DNA of 64,000 nt from Hallerella sp963652365 (GTDB lineage Bacteria; Fibrobacterota; Fibrobacteria; Fibrobacterales; Fibrobacteraceae), in contig CAVJTH010000009.1 in the NCBI GenBank assembly GCA_963652365.1, forward strand, positions 15,801 through 79,800, written 5' to 3'. The translations under genes were made by a program, and so were the position numbers. The notes beneath the pieces were generated by a model that did not search any database, had not been told where the DNA came from, and worked only from the letters and a program-made list of their open reading frames with translations. This document shows positions 34,714-44,363 of the stretch, piece by piece (position 1 is the first letter of the stretch; each line of letters starts with the position of its first letter).

Positions 34714-37338
34714 ATGGTTGTAGATGCGGTTCGGCGCAGCGACGTTTCGCTCGAAACCCTTTTTGCGGAAAAGGGCTTTACGCCCAATGACAACCAAAGG
34801 CTGGCCATCGAAAATACGAGCGGCCCGCTGCTTCTCACGGCGGGTCCCGGATCGGGAAAGACGCGCGTTCTGCTGTGGCGCTGTGTCAATCTGATTGTTT
34901 TCGGGCATGTTCCGCCAACAGAAATATTCCTTGCGACTTTTACCGAAAAGGCCGCCCAACAGCTGAAGCGGGGCTTGCAGGAACTTCTGTCCGTGGCGAG
35001 CAAATACACGCACACGCCTTACGACATTGCCGAGATGTATGTGGGTACCTTGCATTCCCTCTGCCAGAGGCTTTTGACGGATCGCCGGTTCAAGGAACAT
35101 GGCTTGCGTTGCCGTCGCCCGTTGCTGCTCGATGATTTGGGACAGTTTCTTTTCGTTCGCAATCGCTTTGGCAGGCTCCTTTCGGAATCCGGGTTTGACG
35201 ATATCGACAAACGGGACTCGTACAAGAAAATCAACGGCTATTTCGGAAAAGACTCGGCGTCCCGAACCGATGCGGTTGCCAACTGCATCTCCTTTTTCAA
35301 TCGGATGAGCGAAGAGGATTTCGCGGCCAAGGAATTTTCCGTCCAGCTGGGAGATTGTGTCCTTGCAAAACTGTTCAGGATGACGTGTCGCTATCGGGGT
35401 CTCCTGAATGAAGACGGCGTGGAACGCGTCGATTTTTCCACATTGCAGCAGCGGACCTATGCGCGCATCTGCCAAAAGAAGGATGCGAAAACCGTCTTTA
35501 AGCATGTCATCGTTGACGAATACCAGGATACCAACACCATCCAGCGGAAAATCTACCTGAAGCTTGCCGAGGGGACAAGGAATCTCTGCGTCGTAGGGGA
35601 TGACGATCAGGCGCTGTACCGATTCCGCGGGGCGACCGTCGAAAATCTTGTCGGCTTTGAAAACATCTGCCAGAGGACAATAGGCGTTCGCCCCAGGCGC
35701 ATCGACTTGAACGTCAACTACCGTTCCCGCAAGCAGATTGTCGATACCTACACGGAGTTCATGGATCTCGTATCGTGGAAAAATCCTTTTGAAAACGGCG
35801 CATCGTTCAGAATCCCGAACAAGAACGTCGAGGCCAACAGCGCGGATTCGCAGACCTCTGTCATCCTGGAATCGGGCGATAAAAACGCTGTGGCGAAAAA
35901 CATTGCGTTGTTGGTCAAGCGGCTCAAGGAGACGGGGAAAATCGCGGACTACAACCAGTGCGCTTTCTTGTTCCCGACAATTCGGGGAAAGGCCAGCGGC
36001 GAGATGGCGCCCAAGGTCAAGGCGTTTGCGGAAGCACTGGACGAGGTCGGGATCAAGTATTACGCACCGCGGGCAAAGAACTTTCTATACACCGAAGAAG
36101 CTCTTGTCGTATTTGGTTTCCTTGCGCGAATATTCAAATACGAGGCAAACGCGAATTCCCTTGGCGGAATGAAGAACTTTGCCGCCTGGGTAAAGTCCGC
36201 ACTTGAAAAGGCCGATGAAATAATTTCCCGAGATCGGGCGATTCCGGAATTTATCGGCGAAATTCAAAACGCCATCGCAGCCGGCAAGAGAAATTACAGA
36301 CAGCTTCTCGACCATTGCGGAAAAAGCGGACTTTCCCTGGATTCCGAATTGACGATTTCCGTTTTGAAAAAACTTTCCCAAGCGCCAAGAATTGACGAGT
36401 CGGTTCGAAGGCTCTTGTGCGGTCGCGGAATGCTTGCATTTGTGGCTCGCCGTACAAATGAAGGGAAACCTCTGCGCGTTTCCTATGCGCTTTCCCGTGC
36501 GACGGCGATGGACTGGACCTTGCTCGACTTGTTCTATGAAATCAACGGCTTCGAGTATTTTGCGGCAAAGTATCGAAAGGCGGAAACGGGTGGCGAGGAT
36601 TCCGGGCTGTACTCTTTGGGCATGATAACCCAGTATCTCGCAAAATATCAGGAAACGGACAATCCGATTCTTTCGGGGGCAGCATTTGAAAGTGACCGCA
36701 TTCGGAGAAACTTTTTCGGCTCGTTCCTGTATGCGCTCTTCCGCTTGAATGAAACGGAATATGAAGATGCCGACGATCCGTTTCCCAAAGGCTGCGTCCC
36801 GTTCTTGACCGTTCACCAGTCCAAGGGCCTGGAATTCCCGGTTGTTGTCCTGGGCTCCCTTTCGCACAGGAATCGTGGACCGCGAAAACTGGACGTAATC
36901 GTCAGGGAAATGCAGGAAAACTTGGGGATTGTCTCCGCGTTCTCTGAACCGCTTGACAGGATGGACGATTACGACACGATGCGAATGTTCTATGTGGCCT
37001 TGTCGCGCGCAAAGAACTTGCTCGTCCTTTCGCAAGTTCACGGACAAGGGCAAACAACGTATGCGCCTTTCAAGGCCTTGTTCGAAAAAGCCCGGCTTGC
37101 TTCTGCGAAAAATCTTGACTTGAACGCGATTCCGGAAGCGGAACGTCTTTTCGAGGATATCGCGCACGTGTACACCTATACGGCGGATTACCTGCCCTAC
37201 AATAGCTGCCCGCGCAATTATATGGTGTTCCGCAAGTATGGTTTTGTGCCGAGCCGCAGCCAGACGATGTTTTTCGGATCGCTCGTGCATCGGACGGTGG
37301 AGGATTTGCAGTATGCCGTTCGGGAGGCGATTGGGTGA
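34714..37338 (+). CDS. UvrD/Rep-like SF1 helicase of a defence locus
   Basis: An 874-residue SF1A helicase. N-terminal Q-motif region NDNQRLAIE; Walker A AGPGSGKT (43-50); motif Ia LATFTEKAAQQL; motif II VIVDEYQDTN (near 265); motif III GDDDQALYRFRGA; motif IV NVNYRS; motif V VHQSKGLEFPVVVLG; motif VI YVALSRAKN. All catalytic residues are present. The carboxy end has no nuclease domain of its own; a separate nuclease gene begins inside its stop codon (GTGA). It is not a standard UvrD (about 720 aa) and differs from recB in this window. Unwinding of phage or broken DNA for the partner nuclease is inference. Confidence 0.88.
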   Translation: MVVDAVRRSDVSLETLFAEKGFTPNDNQRLAIENTSGPLLLTAGPGSGKTRVLLWRCVNLIVFGHVPPTEIFLATFTEKAAQQLKRGLQELLSVASKYTHTPYDIAEMYVGTLHSLCQRLLTDRRFKEHGLRCRRPLLLDDLGQFLFVRNRFGRLLSESGFDDIDKRDSYKKINGYFGKDSASRTDAVANCISFFNRMSEEDFAAKEFSVQLGDCVLAKLFRMTCRYRGLLNEDGVERVDFSTLQQRTYARICQKKDAKTVFKHVIVDEYQDTNTIQRKIYLKLAEGTRNLCVVGDDDQALYRFRGATVENLVGFENICQRTIGVRPRRIDLNVNYRSRKQIVDTYTEFMDLVSWKNPFENGASFRIPNKNVEANSADSQTSVILESGDKNAVAKNIALLVKRLKETGKIADYNQCAFLFPTIRGKASGEMAPKVKAFAEALDEVGIKYYAPRAKNFLYTEEALVVFGFLARIFKYEANANSLGGMKNFAAWVKSALEKADEIISRDRAIPEFIGEIQNAIAAGKRNYRQLLDHCGKSGLSLDSELTISVLKKLSQAPRIDESVRRLLCGRGMLAFVARRTNEGKPLRVSYALSRATAMDWTLLDLFYEINGFEYFAAKYRKAETGGEDSGLYSLGMITQYLAKYQETDNPILSGAAFESDRIRRNFFGSFLYALFRLNETEYEDADDPFPKGCVPFLTVHQSKGLEFPVVVLGSLSHRNRGPRKLDVIVREMQENLGIVSAFSEPLDRMDDYDTMRMFYVALSRAKNLLVLSQVHGQGQTTYAPFKALFEKARLASAKNLDLNAIPEAERLFEDIAHVYTYTADYLPYNSCPRNYMVFRKYGFVPSRSQTMFFGSLVHRTVEDLQYAVREAIG

Positions 37339-38165
37339 ATCCGTTGAAGCTAGAAAATTCTGTTGGCGAATTGCCGAAAACGGCTATCCGCGAAATGTTC
37401 GAAGACAATTTCCGTGCGCTGAGCGAAGAATCGGGCCACTCCATCAATGCGTATATGAAGGAACTCGCTTTTGGCCAGGTGCTGTGCTATTACCGCAAGA
37501 ACAGGAAAACAATCGAACGCGTGACGCAAACCGAGGTGAAGCTCTCGCTTCCCGAACAGGAAACGCCGAACGATAAAATCCCCTACACGATAGAAGGCGT
37601 TATCGATGTCGTGCGCGAAGGCGCGGAAACCTGGCTCTACGATTTAAAGACGCACGCTCCGGAACGCATCGTGGCGGATCCGGAAAAATACAGGGAGCAG
37701 CTGAATGTGTACGCCCACATCTGGAAGGGATTGCGGAAAAACGAGTTGGACGGCATGGCCATTGTCGCGACGCCCGTTCCGCACACGTTGAAACACGCGC
37801 TAGAAACGGGCGATGAATCTCGGATTCAAAAGGAATTTGACCGCTGGAATCCGGTGATCCCCTTTGGCTATAACGAAGATGAAGTCGCGGAAATGATTGG
37901 ACGCTTTGGCGAAACGGTGGAGCGCATCGAAAAATCGCATTTTGAATCCCCGCCGGTAGAAAAACTGCAAACGAAAATGCCGGGGATGAAGTCCAATTTC
38001 GCGACCCATGTCTGCCGCAACTGCGACGTGCGCTACTCGTGCCCGAGCTTTGTGGAATACGTGAAAACCAGCCGGAATGCCAGCCGAAACGACGCGCTCA
38101 AGTATATGGCAAGTTCTGCCGAGGAAACGGATGATTTTATCGCGGGAAACCTAAATGAAAACTAA
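37335..38165 (+). CDS. RecB/Cas4/AddB-like PD-(D/E)XK nuclease with Fe-S cysteines
   Basis: A 276-residue protein starting GTG within the helicase stop. The nuclease core reads QTEVKL, EGVIDVV, WLYDLKT and EQLNVYAHIW, matching the E, D, (D/E)xK and QxxxY motifs of the RecB nuclease family. C-terminal CRNCDVRYSC gives Cys-x2-Cys-x5-Cys. With the single upstream Cys in VLCYYRK this makes the four-cysteine Fe-S arrangement of AddB and Cas4. It probably works with the preceding helicase as a two-subunit helicase-nuclease. No cas genes or CRISPR array accompany it, so a CRISPR adaptation role is unlikely. Confidence 0.85.
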   Translation: MNPLKLENSVGELPKTAIREMFEDNFRALSEESGHSINAYMKELAFGQVLCYYRKNRKTIERVTQTEVKLSLPEQETPNDKIPYTIEGVIDVVREGAETWLYDLKTHAPERIVADPEKYREQLNVYAHIWKGLRKNELDGMAIVATPVPHTLKHALETGDESRIQKEFDRWNPVIPFGYNEDEVAEMIGRFGETVERIEKSHFESPPVEKLQTKMPGMKSNFATHVCRNCDVRYSCPSFVEYVKTSRNASRNDALKYMASSAEETDDFIAGNLNEN

Positions 38166-38174
38166 AGGGAGACG

Positions 38175-40103
38175 ATGACCATGGAACGCAATTCTTTTAT
38201 GGACGCGACCGCGCTCAGGGACGAGCGTCTTGAATCGCTCAAGCGGCTTTATCCGGAACTCGTTCGGGACGGCAAGCTGGACGTTGGCGCGCTGAAGGAA
38301 CTGTTTGGCGAAGAGGCTGTCGATGAAGGCGAGATGGGCTACAACCTGTATTGGCCGGGAAAGCGGGAGGCGAAGAAGCTCGCCCGCAAGGCGGCGGAAG
38401 GGACGCTCGAACCGGTTCCCGGCGACGGCGTAGATGAGGTAGGGACAAACAACATCTACATCGAAGGCGACAACCTGGAAGTGCTGCGGATTTTGCGCAA
38501 GAGCTATGCGGAACGTGTCAAGATGATCTACATCGATCCGCCATACAACACGGGCAAGGACTTTATCTATCCCGACAATTACCGGGAACCGGTGGACGAC
38601 TACCTGAAATTTACGGGAGAGATGGACGAGAAGGGTGTTTCGCTGGTGGCGAATCCGAAGAGCGGCGGCGCCTATCACCGCAGGTGGCTCGGCATGATGC
38701 TGCCGCGCTTGCAGCTTGCCCGGGAATTGCTCGCCAAGGACGGCGTGATTTTCATCTCCATCGATGACAACGAGCAGGCGAACCTGAAAATCCTGTGCGA
38801 CGAGGTGTTCGGGGAAGAAAATTTTGTGGCGGATATGATTTGGCAATCAACGGTTGGTTCCAATACGGGAACAGACATTGTTACTGTAACGGAGCATGTT
38901 TTGGTCTATACAAAAAATAGAGAACTGTGTAGGTTTGATGGAAATTTAACGCCCGAGGAAAACTTCAAATTTTCAGACCGCTATGAAAATGTACGAGGCA
39001 AATATGCATTGGATAAATTGGACAGCAAAAGGGTTGGGGTCCATTATTCCGAAGCGTTGAACTATCCATTGGCTATGCCTGATGGGAGCATCCAATGGCC
39101 TGGAGGTTTCACGGAAAAATCTACTGCCGGTTGGAATTGGCTTTGGAGTAAATCGAAAGTAGAGTGGGGAGTTGCAAATGATTTCATCGTTTTTAAAAAG
39201 GTAAATGGCAAATGGAATGTCTATAATAAGCGGTATTCGAAGGTAGATAGTTCAAATAAATCAATAGAAAGGACGATTCCTTTTCGGAATTTAATTCTAT
39301 CGAATCAGTTTAACACTGCTCAAGGAACATCAGAAATAACCTCTCTTTTTGGTGAAAGGAAATTTGATTATCCCAAACCATCAAGTTTCATAAAGTATCT
39401 ATTGAAAACTTCGATTAGAACAAATCCATCCGCCCTCATCCTCGACTTCTTTTCCGGTTCCGCAACCACCGCCCATGCGTGCATGCAGCTCAACGCCGAA
39501 GACGGCGGAAAGCGCAAGTTCATCATGGTGCAGCTTCCCGTGGAATGCGACCCGTCGTCCGCCGCCGCCAAGGCGGGCTTCAAGAACATCTGCGAAATCG
39601 GCAAGGAGCGCATCCGTCGCGCCGGCAAGAAAATTCTCGGCGAACATCCCGAACGGCAGGGAAAACTAGACGTCGGCTTCAAGGTCTATCGGCTAGCAAA
39701 GTCCAACATCACGCCCTACACGCCCACCATGGGTTCCGACGAAGTTGCGCTTGAACTCGCGCTCGGCAGCATGGAAGCCCAGGTCACGCCGCTGCGCGAG
39801 GGCTTCGATTTTCAAGATCCCGCCGACATCCAGTCTCTCTTGACCGAAATCTTGCTGCGCCAAGGGTTCGCCCTCGATTCGCGCATCGAAAAATCCACGA
39901 GCATTGCGGGCAACACCCTCTATCGCATAATCGACGAAAAATGCCCCGTGGTGCTAAACGTTTGCCTCGACAGGTCCATCGCGAGAGAAACCGTGCAAGG
40001 CATCGCGTTTGGCGAAAACGACAAGTTCGTCTGCCTCGATTCCGCCATCAGCGACGAACTCTACGCCCAGCTTTCCGACAAGGGGAGGGTCGAAACGCTA
40101 TGA
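38175..40103 (+). CDS. Type III restriction-modification methyltransferase (Mod)
   Basis: A 642-residue beta-class N6-adenine methyltransferase. Motif IV is MIYIDPPYNTGKD (near residues 116-128). SAM motif I is LILDFFSGSATTAH, downstream (near residue 425), the permuted order of type III Mod proteins. Residues about 217-417 (nt 38825-39425) are the target recognition domain and are markedly more AT-rich than both flanks, a sign of domain replacement. ATGs at 38175 and 38181 are both served by the GGGAG site. The stop overlaps res (ATGA). Confidence 0.95.
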   Translation: MTMERNSFMDATALRDERLESLKRLYPELVRDGKLDVGALKELFGEEAVDEGEMGYNLYWPGKREAKKLARKAAEGTLEPVPGDGVDEVGTNNIYIEGDNLEVLRILRKSYAERVKMIYIDPPYNTGKDFIYPDNYREPVDDYLKFTGEMDEKGVSLVANPKSGGAYHRRWLGMMLPRLQLARELLAKDGVIFISIDDNEQANLKILCDEVFGEENFVADMIWQSTVGSNTGTDIVTVTEHVLVYTKNRELCRFDGNLTPEENFKFSDRYENVRGKYALDKLDSKRVGVHYSEALNYPLAMPDGSIQWPGGFTEKSTAGWNWLWSKSKVEWGVANDFIVFKKVNGKWNVYNKRYSKVDSSNKSIERTIPFRNLILSNQFNTAQGTSEITSLFGERKFDYPKPSSFIKYLLKTSIRTNPSALILDFFSGSATTAHACMQLNAEDGGKRKFIMVQLPVECDPSSAAAKAGFKNICEIGKERIRRAGKKILGEHPERQGKLDVGFKVYRLAKSNITPYTPTMGSDEVALELALGSMEAQVTPLREGFDFQDPADIQSLLTEILLRQGFALDSRIEKSTSIAGNTLYRIIDEKCPVVLNVCLDRSIARETVQGIAFGENDKFVCLDSAISDELYAQLSDKGRVETL

Positions 40104-43100
40104 GTCACGTAAAAATCAAGTTCGACGAAAACCAGGAACATCAGGTCCGGGCGGTCAGTGCCGTTGTCGATCTCTTCGACGGTCTTTCGCGCGTGGAAGA
40201 CGACTGCTCTCTAGAAAGTCTTGCATCTAGCGACACGATTTCCAATACCGAAGAAGTCTTCGAAGAGAGCTGGCTTCTAGAAAACCTTTCCATGATCCAG
40301 AAGCGCAACGGTCTGGCTCCACAGTTTTCGCTCTGCGCTCCCAATTCCGGCGATACGCTCTTGTGCGACGGCAGCCGTCTCGATTTCCATTCCTACCCGG
40401 AATTCACCATCAACATGGAAACGGGCACCGGCAAGACATACGTATATCTGCGCACCATCTACGCCTTGCGAGAGAAGTACGGTTTTCGCAAGTTCATCGT
40501 CGTGGTTCCTTCGGTCGCCATTTACGAAGGAGCGGTCGCCACGTTCCGCGCCACCTACGAACATTTCTACAGGATGTTTCCGCAAGGGACCGTTCCCCGG
40601 GAAATCGCAAGATACGATGGAAACGTCAACGACTGCAAGAATTTTGCCCTGTCCAACAGCGTACAGATTCTGCTCATGACCATCGACTCGTTCAACAAGG
40701 CGAGCAATGTCCTGTTCAAGGAATCCGACAAGATCATGGGTGGCAAGCTTCCCGTCGAGTTCTTGCAGGAAACGCGCCCCGTCCTCATCCTCGATGAAGT
40801 GCAAAATTACCAGACGGAAGTTGCGCGTCGCGCTCTGCGCACCCTGCATCCGCTCTTCAGCGTGGGATACTCCGCCACGCCGGGAAAAAATCCTCCCAAC
40901 CTGCTCTACAGCCTGACTCCCTTTGACGCCATGCAGATGAATCTCGTCAAGAAAATCGAAATCTATGGCAGTGAAGAGGACGTTGCTTCTTCTGAAAAGG
41001 AAGACTATTTCAAGGTCCTCCAGATTCTCGGAAAACCTCTAGCCGTCGAAATGCAGGTAAATTGCAAAATCGCCGGTTCCCTCAAAACGCAAGTTCTCAA
41101 GTTTTCCTACAACGATTCGCTTCGGACCAAGACAAGAAATGACGCCTACGGTGATTTGAAAATCACGAATATCAGCGCCAAGGAGGACAATTCCTACGTG
41201 GAATTTTCCAATGGATTCCGCTACGGTCCCGACGAGTCCAGCTGCGCCTCGCTCAGCCGGGAATCGATTTTTCGCCAAATGATTCACAATACGATCAAAG
41301 CCCATATCGAACGCGAAGGCTTGTTGAAAGACTCCGGATACAGGGCCAAGGTCTTGAGCCTTTTCTTTGTCGATCGGGTGTCGAGCTATAATGGTGGCGA
41401 TCCGATAGTCAAGCGCATTTTTGACGAAGAGTTTGAAACGTTAAGGCATTCTTCGGACCACTTCAGGGACATGAATGCTTCCGATGTGCGAGCCGCCTAT
41501 TTTGCCAAGAAGAAGGACAAGAAAACAGGCGTTGAAATCGAAGTGGATATCGGTGAAAGCGGGAAAGTTGTCTCCGATGAAAAGGAAGCGGAGAAAGCCG
41601 CCTACCAGCTGATTATGAAGGACAAGGAAAAATTGCTGGATACGCGAGAACCCGTTCATTTCATTTTTGCGCATTCCGCACTGCGCGAAGGTTGGGACAA
41701 TCCGAATGTGTTTCAAATCTGCTCCCTGCGTGAAATCAGGAGTGAAAAGAGCCGTCGCCAGTCAATCGGAAGAGGCTTGCGCTTACCCGTGCAGGAGGGA
41801 ACGGAAAGGCATCCCGAGCTTTCGGGAACCCGCATCACCGATCCGGAACAAAACAAGCTCACGATCATTGCGAGCGAGAGCTTTGAAAACTATGCAAAAT
41901 CGCTCTACGACGAATATCGCGAAAGCGGGAGCGATATTGCGGGACAGCTGGGCAATTACCGTAAAAACGAGACCGTCAAGCGTACGACAAGGTATGAGAG
42001 CCCCGAGTTCGCGGCACTTTGGTCCAAAATGAAACAGAAGACGGTTTACGACATCCATATCCATACGGAAAAGCTTATCGCCGAGGCGGTTGAAAAAATC
42101 AACCGAATGGAATTCAAGCCGGCTCAAATCGTGACGACCAAGGGACAGTATGTGACGACCAGGTACCGTGTTACGCTCAAGGAAGTTTCGAAAACGGAAA
42201 CCGCAGTTCTACTTGTCGAAGTAAGCGATTCCAATGGACGCAGATTTGCAAACAATCGTAGCGAAAAAGTCGTTTCCGTTGGAAAACCGATTGACAAGTC
42301 CGATGAAATCCTCGCAATAATCCGGGTACAATCCATTCGCGCCGCAGACGAAACGGTCTCCCTTTCGGTTTTCAAGGAGCCGCTAGAAAAGGATGCTCCG
42401 CAGGAATTTGAATTCCAGTCGGGAAAATCGGTTTCTGTGCAAAGCAAGGATGCCGATTATCCTGATGTTCCCAAACCGAACCTTCTTGCCCGAGTTGCGA
42501 GCGAAATCCCTCTGACGCGTTCCACGATCCTTGCCATCTTCAAGGGGATCAAGCGGACTCGCCAGATGGAATTTCTGAAAAATCCAGAAGCCTTCATTGC
42601 CCAGTTCGTGCAAACCTTGAGCGAAATTCTCAAAAACCATATCGTAGAGCACATCGAATATTCTCCGTCTTCGTCTTCGACAGAGGAAAACGATGGCGAA
42701 CTTTTCCCATTGAACAAAAAGTTCATGGCCTCGGAACTTGAAAACGCCAACGAGAATCAGTCCATCTACAATAAAATCCAGGTGGATTCCAATGTGGAAC
42801 GGCATTTTGTGCAGCGATTGAACGAAGTGGGCGCTCCGGGAAATGTCCGACTGTATTTCAAGTTCCCGGCCAAGTACAAGGTGAATCTTCCAAAAATCAT
42901 CGGCAATTACAATCCCGACTGGGCGATCCTTCGCGTGAATGACAAAAATCAGGAAATCGAAATTGTCAGGGAGACGAAGGGTACCGAGGACATCAATGCC
43001 TTGCCGCATACAAATGAAGCGCGCAAGATCATCTGCGGATATAGACATTTTGCGGCAATCGGCGTGGATTATCGTTTTGTGGACGACAAGGATGCAAGAT

Positions 43101-43216
43101 GGTTTGACAAGGCTCCGACCGATTTGCAAGAAAGCTTGTTGAGCATTCCGTACAAGGTCCTGCAGGAAGAATGTAGGAATGCCGCCGAGACAAAGGAAAA
43201 CCCGTATCGCGCATAG
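40100..43216 (+). CDS. Type III restriction endonuclease subunit (Res)
   Basis: A 1038-residue SF2 translocase with nuclease. Walker A is METGTGKTY (near 108), the DEAD-like motif II is LILDEVQNY (near 230), motif III SATPGKN, and motif VI SRRQSIGRGLRLP (near 551). A C-terminal PD-(D/E)XK core reads NYNPDWAIL...EIVRETKG (about 935-962). It begins inside the mod stop codon; the longer upstream frame lies within mod and is ignored. With Mod it should cut unmodified DNA between two inversely oriented sites. Confidence 0.95.
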   Translation: MSHVKIKFDENQEHQVRAVSAVVDLFDGLSRVEDDCSLESLASSDTISNTEEVFEESWLLENLSMIQKRNGLAPQFSLCAPNSGDTLLCDGSRLDFHSYPEFTINMETGTGKTYVYLRTIYALREKYGFRKFIVVVPSVAIYEGAVATFRATYEHFYRMFPQGTVPREIARYDGNVNDCKNFALSNSVQILLMTIDSFNKASNVLFKESDKIMGGKLPVEFLQETRPVLILDEVQNYQTEVARRALRTLHPLFSVGYSATPGKNPPNLLYSLTPFDAMQMNLVKKIEIYGSEEDVASSEKEDYFKVLQILGKPLAVEMQVNCKIAGSLKTQVLKFSYNDSLRTKTRNDAYGDLKITNISAKEDNSYVEFSNGFRYGPDESSCASLSRESIFRQMIHNTIKAHIEREGLLKDSGYRAKVLSLFFVDRVSSYNGGDPIVKRIFDEEFETLRHSSDHFRDMNASDVRAAYFAKKKDKKTGVEIEVDIGESGKVVSDEKEAEKAAYQLIMKDKEKLLDTREPVHFIFAHSALREGWDNPNVFQICSLREIRSEKSRRQSIGRGLRLPVQEGTERHPELSGTRITDPEQNKLTIIASESFENYAKSLYDEYRESGSDIAGQLGNYRKNETVKRTTRYESPEFAALWSKMKQKTVYDIHIHTEKLIAEAVEKINRMEFKPAQIVTTKGQYVTTRYRVTLKEVSKTETAVLLVEVSDSNGRRFANNRSEKVVSVGKPIDKSDEILAIIRVQSIRAADETVSLSVFKEPLEKDAPQEFEFQSGKSVSVQSKDADYPDVPKPNLLARVASEIPLTRSTILAIFKGIKRTRQMEFLKNPEAFIAQFVQTLSEILKNHIVEHIEYSPSSSSTEENDGELFPLNKKFMASELENANENQSIYNKIQVDSNVERHFVQRLNEVGAPGNVRLYFKFPAKYKVNLPKIIGNYNPDWAILRVNDKNQEIEIVRETKGTEDINALPHTNEARKIICGYRHFAAIGVDYRFVDDKDARWFDKAPTDLQESLLSIPYKVLQEECRNAAETKENPYRA

Positions 43217-43269
43217 ACCGTTCGATTGCCTTTTGAATTGAAAATCGAACGAAAAATGCCGAGCTGTTT

Positions 43270-43302
43270 TTGCCCGAGAAGAAAACTGTTTTCGGGCTTT
43301 CT
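43270..43302 (+). terminator. Probable terminator after res
   Basis: GCCCGA (43270-43275) pairs with TCGGGC (43290-43295) and is followed by TTTCT. The T-run is short. A second, weaker TTCGAT/ATCGAA hairpin lies just upstream (43219-43247). Confidence 0.5.
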
Positions 43303-43353
43303 CCATTTTGGTAAAAATAATCTATAATGCCTTTGTAAAATCAAGAGGTTTTC

Positions 43354-44334
43354 ATGGGCATTCTCGATGCGATTTTTAACAAGTACTTTGGACCTGTCTT
43401 TATCAAGGAAAACAGCGAAGCGGAAGAGTTTATCGAAAAAATGAAAACCCTTTCCGCCCGGGCTTCCGGAAAGTTAAAGGAGAAAATCGATGACCAGATA
43501 AGCGTTGCCGAAGCGGGACTTTACGGCGAACGCCAGATTGCATACGAGTTAAGGAATAGCGGAATGGACATGGTTGTCGCCCATGATTTGAGCCTGGAGA
43601 AAAACGATCTGTCGGCGCAGATTGATTTCCTGGCGGTGACGCGGCGCCATATATTTGTCATCGAATGCAAGAATCTTTACGGCAATATCGAAATCGATGA
43701 CAAGGGAAATTTCATCCGCCATATCGGAAACGGAAAATTCTATCGCCGGGAAGGCTTCGCTTCTCCCGTTTCGCAAAACGCGCGCCATCTCAACGTCCTG
43801 AAGGAAATCCGCCGGGAATACAAAACCAATTTCCTGACGCAGGCGCTCTATGAAAAGGCTTTCCCGAAGATTTGCCGCTCCGTCATCGTTCTCGCAAATC
43901 CGAAGACCATTTTGAACGACCGAAACGCTCCCGAAGAAATTCGAAAAGTGGTAATCCGCTTGGACCAGCTTGTCTCCTATATCAAGCGCATCGAAGAAGC
44001 GGACAAGGATTTATACTTGAGCTCTAGCGATGAAATGCACGAGCTGATGGGGTCCTTTCTCAAGTGCCGCAAGTCGGGAATGTCCGATTACGCCAAAAAG
44101 CTTGAAGCCTTGGTCGCTGAATGTCAAAGGGGCGAACATCAGGAAAAAACGAAGGTTTGTGCCGTAGAACCTGTTGCGGAAAATTCCGCAAAAATCGCTC
44201 CCGCTGAGCGCAAGTGCCCGCGCTGCGGGGCGCCTCTTGTCTTGCGGACTTCAAGGAAAGGGGAAAACGCCGGCAAGCGGTTCTGGGGATGTTCCGCGTT
44301 TCCCAAATGCTGGTACAAGGAGAATATTTTCTAG
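43354..44334 (+). CDS. NERD-domain protein with topoisomerase-type zinc ribbon
   Basis: A 326-residue protein. A NERD nuclease-like domain spans about residues 55-180 (EAGLYGERQIAYEL, SAQIDFLAVTRRHIFVIECKN), with the Asp and ExK residues of the PD-(D/E)XK fold in QIDFLAV and IECKN. The C-terminus is a C4 zinc ribbon (CPRCGAPLVLRT...FWGCSAFPKC) of the type found in DNA topoisomerase I. It has its own TATAAT (43323-43328) and follows res after 137 nt. A DNA-binding nuclease role is likely by family; membership of the upstream defence locus is inference. Confidence 0.85.
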   Translation: MGILDAIFNKYFGPVFIKENSEAEEFIEKMKTLSARASGKLKEKIDDQISVAEAGLYGERQIAYELRNSGMDMVVAHDLSLEKNDLSAQIDFLAVTRRHIFVIECKNLYGNIEIDDKGNFIRHIGNGKFYRREGFASPVSQNARHLNVLKEIRREYKTNFLTQALYEKAFPKICRSVIVLANPKTILNDRNAPEEIRKVVIRLDQLVSYIKRIEEADKDLYLSSSDEMHELMGSFLKCRKSGMSDYAKKLEALVAECQRGEHQEKTKVCAVEPVAENSAKIAPAERKCPRCGAPLVLRTSRKGENAGKRFWGCSAFPKCWYKENIF

Positions 44335-44363
44335 ATTTTCCCTGAACGTAAAAGGAATTGCCC

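Noticed and set aside
37335..38165. Cas4 of a CRISPR locus
   Set aside because: No cas1, cas2 or effector genes and no repeat-spacer array anywhere in the window.
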